Of a stretch of 15,523 bases of DNA, positions 8,496 through 15,523 are shown piece by piece (positions within the stretch are counted from its first letter, which is position 1; every line of letters begins with the position of its first letter). A model generated the notes under the pieces. It was not told the origin of the DNA. It ran no database searches and saw nothing but the letters and a program-made list of their open reading frames with translations. The DNA lies in contig JADNYJ010000704.1 of NCBI GenBank assembly GCA_015501075.1, positions 1-15,523 on the forward strand, given 5' to 3'. The position numbers and the translations under genes were made by a program. This DNA comes from Gymnopilus junonius (taxonomy: Eukaryota; Basidiomycota; Agaricomycetes; Agaricales; Galerinaceae).

Positions 8496-9036
8496 TCAAT
8501 AGTCCTTGTTCATTTTGAATGCCGCTTTCCATTGGTCACCATCCTTGATCCGGATATTGTTGTAACCCCATCGGACGTCAAGTTTAGTGAAATACTTGGC
8601 TCCTTTGAGTTTATCCATGAGTTCGGGATCAGAGGGAGGGATAGCATTCTTGATGGTCCATTCATTTAGATACCGATAGTCTTGACAGGGTCGAAGCTTT
8701 CCATCCTTCTTTGATACAAAAAAGAAGGGGGAAGCCATAGGCGATTTAGATGGTGAATATATCCTTTCTTCAGGTTTTCTTCCAAGAATTTGTCCAGTTC
8801 GGTATCCTCGAGGGCATCAGGGTAGTCTTGAAGACTTTGGTTGAAAACCTTCCTTGAGTTGATCTTATGGTCCCAAGATCGAGATTCAGGGAATCGGTTG
8901 GCGGTGTCCTTGTGAAGATGTCCAAGTATTCGTGATATTCCAGTGGGATCATTTCTTGAGCAGTTTCTCTTCCTTCTTCACTCATGTTCTGAGCGAAGAT
9001 TTGTGAGGAAGTTATTTCAGTTGATCCAAATTTCAT
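8496..9036 (-). pseudogene. pol: RT N-terminal part of G pol, frameshifted
   Basis: Two frames cover the RT fingers and palm start. 9036-8770 reads IPLEYHEYLDIFTRTPPTDS, the usual linker between protease and RT. 8738-8496 reads [25 protein letters not shown]... and [20 protein letters not shown], including the first catalytic Asp (KLD). Then a frame change at about 8492-8498 leads to the YMDD part. At least two small indels separate the pieces, unlike the clean frame downstream. No full RT could be made from this copy. Confidence 0.88.
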
Positions 9037-9089
9037 CGTCGTCCTCGGGATGTTCCAAATCTCCTTCGTTTCGGAAGGGGTTCATTACC

Positions 9090-9560
9090 TAAAAAGGAAA
9101 TGATTAAGTCGAAGAGTCATCCAGTTGATTGACTGTTGGATTTCCTCATCGGTATTTCTTCTATTGGGAAGTAGTAGTAATCTCCCTTTGAGTTTGACTG
9201 TCCATTTTTCCAGTTGATGTCTGGGTTGTTTTCTTGAACCAGGGAAAACCAAGAATAATCTTCTGTTTTCCTAGGCCGGTGACCAGTAGGTGTTCCATTC
9301 GGGTTGTCCATTATGTCGAGCTTCAGATCAATAGCGCTTGATGGTTCCTTTTTGTTCGGGGTTCATCTATGTTGAAACTCGGATTTCTTTTTCCAGTGCC
9401 TTGTTTCCAGGTTGTTTTCTTTGTGAAGTTCTGGTCGATGAACTTCCCTTTTGCTCCGGTGTCTCCCAGAGCAGTTCCAATGATTTTTATTCTGTTCTCG
9501 GTCTGAATGAAAAGGGCAATTGGAGTGATTTATTTTCGATTCAGCGAGACTACAGAATAA
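9090..9560 (-). pseudogene. Aspartic protease region of G, frameshifted
   Basis: The minus strand near 9510-9360 reads KIIGTALGDTGAKGKFIDQN, with the retropepsin-like D-T-G-A active site. After a frame change, LLVTGLGKQKIILGFPWFKK appears near 9300-9220, the I-L-G motif of the protease C-terminal half. Another frame then gives NPDINW. Retropepsin would cut the gag-pol precursor. At least three frame changes and several stops break the region. The 9037-9116 gap holds no further motif. Confidence 0.75.
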
Positions 9561-9734
9561 ATATCTAAGAAGGAGTTGCATACGTTGGTTTCATACATCT
9601 CCTTATTGAAAACCTCTTGGTCTCCCATTTCATATACTTCTTCTATTCTTCTTCGGTAAGGTCTTGCATGAGGGACCTGATATGCACATGGAGCGCTCTT
9701 CCCTTGAGGGGTTCTTCTTTGGTGGAGGGTTCCT

Positions 9735-10880
9735 CCTGTTCTTGCCCTTCTCGGGGCAGTCTCTTGAGACATGCCGGCTTCTTGCATCAGAAGCAGAGCC
9801 CTTTCTCATGAGCTCGCTTCGTTCTCCTGGGTCATGGCATTGATGTCAATCTTGTCAACATCCATGGTTTGGGTCTCGGTGGTTTGTTTGGGCCGGGGCA
9901 TGGTAGTGGGGGGGGTTTCCTCTGGCTATATTAGCCCACCAAGTCTTTCGTTCATTTGCACCTGGGTGGTGGTTTGCCCAAAAGGTGCACTAAATTCGTT
10001 CAATGGGTGTCATACTCGACTGCCTTTCGCTGCCAGGTGGCGAGCTGGTTGGGAGTATGTCGAGTCCCATAATCTTCTCTTGAAGCCAATTGTTCAAGGC
10101 GTTCATGTAATAGTCGATCAAGATGCTCTCATTCCGGTAGTGGGAATCTTGGCAGTCTTTACAAGTTCATTGAACTTGGTGTTCAGTTCGGCGGCTGAAG
10201 CTTTCCCTGCTTCAGGTTTCGGAGTTCAAAGAATGCTTGGTCCTTTGTCTCGGTCAGTTTGAAGGCTTCGTTAAAAGCCCTTTCGAAATCTAAGGTCGAA
10301 CCGTAGTTTTTGGTGATAGCTCTGGTTGGTACGCCTGCAGCGTTTTTGACCTCTTCTGTGTGGTCTTCTCTCCAAGCCTTCTTCCAGGCTTCTGCTTCTC
10401 CTCCTTTGAGAAGTCCAAGGGTGAAAGATTTTCTTGGCATCGGTGTTGTAAATGTGCCATTTAATTCGAAATAGTACCCAAGTCTTGGACGAAGGTTTTG
10501 ACCTTGGAGCGGTCTCCAGAGAAGGGTGTAGGAATGATTCCTATTCCTTTTCCATTGGAGGAGGTGGGAGCGAGGGGCAGTGTCAGAAGTTCCTTCTGGC
10601 ATTTCGGGTTCATTCATTGGGTAAAAGACGGGTTGGATCTGAGTAGAGTATCTAGCAAAGATTCAAAGTCATGTCTTAGTATGCCGGGTTCTTGGACGGT
10701 AGATCCAAAGAGAGTCGATCAGGTTAGAGGAGTTCTTCTCCTTCTGGTGGTGTTTCGTATTCGTCGGATGCGCCTGCATCAGAGGTTGGTCAGTGTTCGG
10801 GTCAGAGAATTCTTCATCACTAAACTAGCGGTGAATCATCCTCTTCTTCGAGCCGTAATGTCGGCAGATAATGCTTGCTA
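9735..10880 (-). pseudogene. gag: Gag of G (capsid and zinc knuckle), frameshifted
   Basis: The longest piece opens at ATG 10617 and runs to 10183: YYFELNGTFTTPMPRKSFTLG, then AWREDHTE...FERAFNEAFK, typical of retrotransposon gag capsid. Other frames continue it: AAELNTKFNELVKTAKI (about 10190-10140) and SILIDYYMNALNNWLQEKIM (about 10125-10065). A CCHC nucleocapsid knuckle lies near 9795-9750, with CF-stop-CKK in one frame (TGA 9789-9787) and HVSRDC in the next. An acidic SDEEFSDPNTDQ segment near 10815-10780 suggests the true start lies upstream of 10617, near 10880, in another frame. At least four breaks are present. Confidence 0.8.
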
Positions 10881-10904
10881 GGCAGAAGCATTGGATGAGG
10901 TAGT

Positions 10905-10916
10905 AGCTTGTTCTTT
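10905..10916 (-). other. Primer-binding site of G, self-priming type
   Basis: Directly after the 5' LTR the minus strand reads AAAGAACAAGCT. Eleven of these bases (AAGAACAAGCT) are the exact reverse complement of AGCTTGTTCTT in the same LTR at 11081-11071. No TGG-type tRNA site is seen here. In Tf1/sushi elements the first bases of the transcript pair with the PBS and prime cDNA synthesis without a tRNA; this layout fits that mechanism. Confidence 0.7.
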
Positions 10917-11070
10917 TGTTACATGTTGATGACAGAACCTAATCTGATAAGATAAGGTCTGGCGTAGTAGTCATAGAGGTCATTCGATGAAGTCTGCTAA
11001 GGTATTGTCTTCACAGAAGAATGCCTTAGTAGTTCAAGTTCATCTCGTTGTTACAAGAGATAATATTCTC

Positions 11071-11115
11071 AAGAACAAGCTAAGGAATACATGTAGACTA
11101 GCTACTGTTATATAC
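11071..11115 (-). promoter_or_regulatory. Predicted promoter of G: TATA box and transcript start
   Basis: The minus strand has GTATATAA at 11115-11108. The segment AGCTTGTTCTT that matches the PBS begins at 11081, with the TATA beginning at about -33. If the RNA starts at that A, its first 11 bases are exactly those needed for self-priming. Two independent signals therefore point to the same start. Confidence 0.6.
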
Positions 11116-11175
11116 TATTTGGGTTTGATAATAATATAATGAAATGAAGATAAAACAAGGGGAATCGGAATGGGG

Positions 11176-11272
11176 TGATCATCATCAGGCAGTACAAGGG
11201 ATGATGATCAAGAGGAAAGATTGTCGCATATGTGTAAGAAAGTAAATGATCATCTTGTGAGCAAGATGATCA
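11176..11272. repeat. Four alternating 8-mers in U3 of G
   Basis: TGATCATC (11176), GATGATCA (11203), TGATCATC (11247) and GATGATCA (11265) alternate in orientation within 97 bp, upstream of the TATA box. Corresponding copies occur in the 3' LTR between about 4228 and 4330. They could be bound by an activator or form hairpins. Confidence 0.55.
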
Positions 11273-11359
11273 TGAAGAAACTATAAATAAAATCTTTCGA
11301 TAAATGATAAGAAAAGAAATGGGGCACCGATAAGATAAGGGAAATGAGGAGTCGTAACA

Positions 11360-11364
11360 GTGGC
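11360..11364. repeat. Target site duplication of G, right copy
   Basis: GTGGC follows the TAACA end of G and equals 3961-3965. Removing G and one copy restores an open RT frame (MRILLHITATLDW...). Confidence 0.9.
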
Positions 11365-12128
11365 TGTGATATGAAGGAGTATTCTCATGACTCCATGCAT
11401 GCCGTAGGTGAAGTAGTATCATGTATAACTCCCAGCATTGTTCATATCTTGAGACAATCGGCCTTCATAGGTTAATTTCATTCTATGTTTTATTTGTGAG
11501 GATGATGGCGCCTTTCTGTACTTTAGATCCCTTTGGTATATCAGATCTGGGAATGAGTTTGTAGATGCCCATGTCCTTCAATGATTTCAATTCATCATCT
11601 ATGGCAGCTCTCCATTCATCAGCCTCTGGTCTGGTTCGAGCTTCCTCCCAATTTTTCGGAGCATCCATCGCAACATGCTGAGCACTCAATGTTGAGCATT
11701 CAGAAATGGCGGAGAGAATGGTGTCAAATGAGTATGAAACATTTCCCTCCTCTTTGATGCTGAGCTTTCTGAACAGTTGTCTTAGTTCCTCTGAGGGTAG
11801 GACCTGATCTTGTACTTTAGGTATTGTTGATGGATCGTCCAGGTCTCCCAAATCATGTTTAGCCTCCTCCTCAACTCTATTTGGTTCATTCCTTCTCTCC
11901 TCCTCCCTTATATCCACAAGATTCTTCTGCCTCTCTGCCTTCTCCTCCTTTTTCCATTCAGCTGATGCTCTAACTTCCTGTATTGTTTTCTCCAATCTAG
12001 AGGGTCCATTCGGATCTCACTTTGGATGATTTGATCTGCGAGGTTCATTAGGTGCATTGTGATCTGGGCAATCATTATGATCGACAGGGGCTGCCACCAG
12101 TTCAGGGTCCTCATGATCCGAGTCAGCA
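11365..12128 (-). pseudogene. pol: Copia integrase-RT linker and RT N-terminus of C (frameshifted)
   Basis: A frame change near 12125 shifts the reading frame. The new frame holds a TGA at 12019-12017 and a charged linker (EWKKEEKAERQKN...). The RT start follows: EARTRPEADEWRAAIDDELKSL and MGIYKLIPRSDIPKGSKV, typical of the copia RVT_2 domain. After about 11483 the frame is lost. HDTTSPTACMES appears near 11427-11390, and MRILLHIT at 11388 is in the frame that continues beyond G at 3965. The expected RT segment between KGSKV and TTSPT looks partly deleted. At least three indels lie here, in contrast to the rest of C. Confidence 0.8.
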
Positions 12129-13368
12129 TCATTGATGGATTAGGCTCCAGGATTGGTTGTCATAGATTAGGTGGTAGGAATTCCTCCTCCTCCTCACCAT
12201 CGAAAAAGATCGGGTTCGAGTTAGTGCCTTGAGTGATCTCGTCGACAGTGGTAGGTTCCGAAGATGCCAAAGGAATGGACGGTGGTGTAAGCGAAGGAGT
12301 AGATGCTGGAGCAGAGGCAGATGGTGTCTCATGACTCTCAATGAATCAGACATGGTAGGAGCTGTAGACGACCTTCCATTGATGGTCATAGCAATGGTAG
12401 GTCTTAGAGCAGAGGTCATAGCCAATGAGGACACATTCAATGGAATGTTCATAAACCTTGGGGTTATGACAATTCTGGATGAGAATAAATGCATGGCAAC
12501 CAATTTCACACATGTAGGAATAATCTGGCTTCCATCCCTTCCACAGTTCATATGGTGTTTGATCCTGTAAGTTGCGAGTCCAGACCTTGATGTGTGGATG
12601 AGCAGCTGTAAGATAAAATTCATCCCATAAGTTCTCGGGACATTTAGCATAGAGACGCATGGTCCTTGCTTTCCCCATAAGCATGCAATGCATGTGTTCA
12701 ACACGACCAATGTGGGTGGATGTATATGGAGCAGAAAATCATTGCTGTGTGCCAGTCTCCTGTAGCCAGGCTTCAACCGCACCAGACTTCAATTCTGTAC
12801 CATTATCAACTGAATAAATTTTGACCTTTTCACCTGTTTCCTTTTCAGCCTCCAATTGCCAAGTTTGCAGAGCAGGATATGCCTGGTCCTTTGTTGTGAG
12901 AGGGATAGAGAAAACATAGTTCATACAATCATCCACAATATCAAGCATATATTGATTCCCTGTATGTGAAGTGACATTCACTGGTCCAAAAGATCTATCC
13001 AAACTATCTCGAGGCGTCTAGTCACCCTCTTCCCTCCCCCCATTCTTAGGTACTGCAGTTCTCATCTGTTTACCAAGAACACAAGACACACATTTAGGAG
13101 GGGTAATATTGGAGAGGGTGGAGGGCAGACCTTTGACCATGCCATTGCGAGCCATATGCTGGATGCATTGATAGTTGGTATGACCAAGGCAGTGATGCCA
13201 GGTTTCGAGCATGGTGGGTGCAGTAACAGCATATGCTGATGCATTGATAGGGGGGATGTCAAGGTTGTACAGGCCAGTCATCTCGTTTAGAGTGCTGTTA
13301 GTGACAACATTCCCATCCAAGTGCACATTGCAGGTGAGGCCATCAAAATTGACCCTTTGTTGGGAATG
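12129..13368 (-). pseudogene. pol: Integrase of C (nonsense codons only)
   Basis: This continues in the same frame as gag. The pre-integrase zinc finger shows H562, H566, C596 and C599 (HHCLGH; KCVSC), numbered from the gag start. The core shows D646 (LDIVDD), D691 (SVDNGTE) and E727 (GRVEHMH), an exact D,D(35)E triad. Then come LWDEFYLTAAH, TPYELWKGWKPDYS and YSSYHV-stop-FIESHE, then an acidic linker. Breaks are TAG at 13018 and TGA at 12739, 12346 and 12160 (low coordinate given). Many Cys and His stand where Arg would be likelier (for example HMHCML, GCHAF, NCHN, YHCYDH). Integrase inserts the cDNA into the genome. Confidence 0.9.
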
Positions 13369-14877
13369 TCACCAGAGTGCAAAAATAGAGACAAGATGGA
13401 CACCAGCATCAGGAATGTGGAGAGCGTTATAGAGGATGAGGGTGCAGCCAGGGGCCTGGTGAATGATAATATTGCCAATGCCAATAGCCGGGACCACAAC
13501 ACCACCCAGTCCCTTGACGCCATGTGGAGTGATCAATTGGTAATTAATAAAATCTTTGCAGATGGGGCTGATATGGGCACTGGCACCAGAATCAAGTTTG
13601 AATGGTATGGTATTGATGAGCCTGAAGCCAACAGAGGCCTGAGTAGCAGCAGATAGAGTGAAATCCTCGGAAGTGATGGGTGTGGAGGGCAATGCAACAG
13701 TAGGAAGGTCCTGCACATCATAGGTTGCCATCCAGCCTTCCAATTTGATCGTCTCCGTCAAGTATGGTGCAGCAGGAATGGGGATGGAAGCTATCCCTGC
13801 AAAAGGGGCAGGGTTGGATGCTGGGGGCACCTGGAAGACATTCATGTTGACCTCAAGAATAAGCGCCTGTCCATTAGCATCATTGTAGGGGATCCGAACC
13901 TTCTGGGAAGTACCAGAAGATGTGCTTGGATTCATGGACTTCGCTTTGGAACCTGCTTCCCTGTCCAGATGGCATTGAGCCTTTGATTCCTCAATTGTCT
14001 TCCCTGCCATACCTCCTCCAGTACTGATGCAGTATTTCATTTTGTGACTGCATTTTCCACAATTCTTGCATAGTAGAATATTGATAATTTGTTGTGTGGA
14101 AAGTACAGTGGATGAATTGGTAGATGTAGGATTATTCTGACATTTATTCATGTCTATGAGGTGCTGTTTGTCTTCCAAGAAAGCCCGAATTTGGGTGAAA
14201 GAGAAGGGGGAGTCTGGCATTGCCTGCTGCATGTGGTCTTGAAGCTGAAACTGGATCCCTTCATGTTCCTTCCCAAGCACATTGAGAGTGATAATGGAGA
14301 GGAAAGTTTCCTCAGTGAGCCCCTTGGAAGAATTCATAGCATAGGCACAGCAGACAAGATCAGCAGCCTTGTCAATAATCTTGGTAATAGATTCTGAGGG
14401 ACTAGTGATAACAATGCTCATCACTTGCTTTAGAAGGTAGACCTGTGCTACTGGTCCGTCACTACTGTGGTGGGCCTTAAGCTTTTCCTAGTACACCTTG
14501 GCACCAGAATGAGGTGGATCTCTGAGGGCCTTCCATTTGGCATCAGAGATAGCACTCGAGAGGAAAGTGCATGCACTCTGGTCATTAGAATTCCAGTTGC
14601 AGAGGGCTCAAGGTTCGAGAAGAGGGTCTGGCACATCAGCATCGCCGGTGACATAGTCATAGCTGTGATTAAGAGACATCATGAGGTATATATCTCGAGA
14701 CCATGAGTTCCAGTTGGCCTTTTCCTTATCAAGTTTCTCCTTGTCAAAAGAAGTGAAGGAACCAAGCAGTGGCACAGAGGGCCAGGTAGCATCCATGTCA
14801 TGAATTGGAGACAAATTTGGAGATGGAGACAGTGCAGGGCTCTTCTGAGTAGGATCAGGGACGTCATTATCAGGCAT
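13369..14877 (-). pseudogene. gag: Gag and protease of C (nonsense codons only)
   Basis: ATG 14877 opens MPDNDVPDPTQKSP...; one frame runs 502 codons to TGA 13371-13369, with TGA at 14610-14608 and TAG at 14490-14488 inside. It shows a copia gag (WNSWSRDIYLMMSL; LKQVMSIVITSPS), a CCHC knuckle CKNCGKCSHKMKYC (residues 270-283; 14070-14029) and protease with D-S-G-A (FKLDSGASAHI, residues 429-432; 13593-13582). The frame goes on past 13369 into integrase, so gag and pol share one frame, as in copia-type single polyproteins. The leader between PBS and ATG is about 115 nt. Confidence 0.9.
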
Positions 14878-14991
14878 AGTAAAGCAGAGGTAAATGCAGT
14901 AGTGGTAGATGCAGAAGTTATTGGGGAGGAGTGAGCTAAGTAGAATGCATTGATAAGATAAGATGATTTGATGGATCTTGATTTCAATTAT

Positions 14992-15002
14992 GGCCCATAA
15001 CC
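14992..15002 (-). other. Primer-binding site of C, half-tRNA(iMet) type
   Basis: Immediately after the 5' LTR the minus strand reads GGTTATGGGCC. This is complementary to GGCCCATAACC, the anticodon stem-loop region of eukaryotic initiator tRNA-Met (anticodon CAU inside). Drosophila copia and yeast Ty5 are known to prime from the anticodon half of this tRNA rather than its 3' end. The ordinary TGG... site matching a tRNA 3' end is absent. Confidence 0.75.
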
Positions 15003-15289
15003 TGTTGAAATCTAAGCCTGTAGATAAGTCTAGTCAAGCTAGAATACAAATATACTCAGTCGGGATATAATCAACTAATATTAGTGATCATACCTAGAAT
15101 ACAAATATACTAAGGTACATGAGTAAAAAGGAAAAATGTAAAGAAGAATGAGTGGCTCACCTCAGTCAGGATATAATTGACTGAGGTGTTCCTACTCCTA
15201 CATAGGTCTTATATATGTATCTACTAGGGCCAAGGCCCTTAGTCCACACAAAACATGGAGATGAGAGAAATAAAAGGAAGGATGTGAAC
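15003..15289 (-). repeat. 5' LTR of C, truncated by R2
   Basis: It matches 2282-2568. The last about 96 bp (equivalent to 2569-2664) are missing because R2 begins at 15290, right after GTGAAC. They should reappear on the far side of R2. Confidence 0.9.
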
Positions 15290-15523
15290 TGTTAAGTTCT
15301 TGACAAAGGGAAGGGTGGAGTAGGCAGAGGAGATCCACGTCGGAGCTACGTCAGAGTACATCGGTGTCAGAGTTGGTCTTAGTGTAACATATGTAGACAT
15401 AGGGTTGAGACTTCAGCTTCAACGTGTGTGTTGCACTCCATTGTCTGGACATTGTCTCGAATTTCGGAGTCAGATCGGAATGAGAGAGCAGAGTAGAGAG
15501 CATGAATTGATTAATGAACAATA
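15290..15523 (-). repeat. R2: LTR of the R family inserted into C's 5' LTR (runs off the window)
   Basis: It begins TGTTAAG and follows 212-455 base for base apart from transitions and short indels near the end. On the minus strand this is the 3' end (TTAACA) of an LTR, so R2 has the same orientation as R1. R2 retains many CpGs that R1 has lost, and since it is inside C, which is inside R1, it is the younger copy. It may be a solo LTR or the end of a full element; the window does not tell. Confidence 0.8.

Larger units (their letters stand above)
3966..11359 (-). mobile_element. G: complete but decayed chromodomain Ty3/gypsy element (7394 bp)
   Basis: Both LTRs (443 and 453 bp, TGTTA...TAACA) and a perfect 5-bp target duplication are present. 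The minus-strand order is 5' LTR, self-priming type PBS, gag with zinc knuckle, protease, RT, RNase H, zinc-finger integrase, chromodomain, a 108-aa ORF, a 400-codon zinc-knuckle ORF, polypurine tract, 3' LTR. RT before integrase is the Ty3/gypsy (Metaviridae) order, and the chromodomain makes it a chromovirus. It is inserted in C's RT gene. The extra ORFs, PBS type and chromodomain all recall the Tf1/sushi branch, but placement needs a tree. Confidence 0.92.
10917..11359 (-). repeat. 5' LTR of G
   Basis: 443 bp with TGTTA/TAACA ends, followed by the GTGGC target repeat at 11360. On the minus strand, U3 (11359-11082) holds four 8-mers of TGATCATC type and the TATA box. The predicted R start is 11081. 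It pairs with 3966-4418. Confidence 0.92.
2282..15289 (-). mobile_element. C: Ty1/copia retrotransposon, interrupted by G and R2
   Basis: The 3' LTR (2282-2664) and truncated 5' LTR (15003-15289) are about 96-97 percent identical. Without G (7394 bp) and one target repeat, the internal region is 4939 bp, giving about 5.7 kb for the whole element, a normal copia size. Domain order on the minus strand is gag, protease, integrase, RT, RNase H. Integrase before RT is diagnostic of Ty1/copia (Pseudoviridae). The gag-pol start is at 14877 and its stop at 2709. The left target duplication would be CATTC (2277-2281). Its right partner lies beyond the window, because R2 interrupts the 5' LTR at 15289. 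Confidence 0.9.

Noticed and set aside
11071..11081. The AAGAACAAGCT match as a chance repeat
   Set aside because: It is 11 bases long, abuts the LTR exactly where a PBS must be, and starts at TATA distance; chance is unlikely though not excluded.
12129..12782. 217-codon minus-strand ORF
   Set aside because: It is an out-of-frame shadow of the copia integrase. The integrase motifs and exact D,D(35)E spacing lie in another frame.
2709..14877. TGA read as arginine (recoded genetic code or suppressor tRNA)
   Set aside because: TAG stops and frameshifts also occur, and both LTR pairs show non-coding CpG decay. Mutation explains the pattern without recoding.

Overview
The window looks like eukaryotic repeat-rich DNA, most plausibly from a mushroom-forming fungus (Agaricomycetes). 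Reasons: chromodomain Ty3/gypsy and Ty1/copia retrotransposons fill it, one short 69-nt GT-AG intron is visible, and the decay is CpG-type. The species cannot be fixed from the sequence. No rRNA, tRNA, CRISPR array or intact host gene was seen.

Layout: at least three, probably four, LTR elements are nested, all on the minus strand. (1) R1, a chromodomain gypsy element, is oldest: its 3' LTR (212-696), polypurine tract, an antisense spliced gene for a Zn(II)2Cys6-like protein (826-1932, + strand) and the tail of its pol with chromodomain (2031-2281). (2) C, a Ty1/copia element (2282-15289), sits inside R1's chromodomain: 383-bp 3' LTR, gag-pol, a half-tRNA type primer-binding site and a 5' LTR cut short at 15289. 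(3) G, a 7394-bp chromodomain gypsy element (3966-11359) with 5-bp target duplication GTGGC, sits inside C's reverse transcriptase. (4) R2, another LTR of the R family, begins at 15290 inside C's 5' LTR and runs off the window.

How the parts work: each element encoded capsid/nucleocapsid (gag), protease, RT/RNase H and integrase. G carries two further sense-strand ORFs after pol: a 108-aa unknown ORF whose start overlaps the pol stop (ATGA), and a 400-codon Pro-rich protein with two zinc knuckles. G's LTR and leader fit self-primed reverse transcription of the Tf1/sushi kind, with a TATA box at the right distance. C's PBS fits priming by the anticodon half of initiator tRNA-Met.

All coding regions are broken. 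In C, 12 of 14 in-frame nonsense codons are TGA, in a frame otherwise nearly free of indels. Paired LTRs differ largely by CA/TG alternatives. Both point to deamination of methylated CpG. The most novel parts are the antisense Zn-cluster gene in R1, the two extra ORFs of G, and the self-priming architecture of G.
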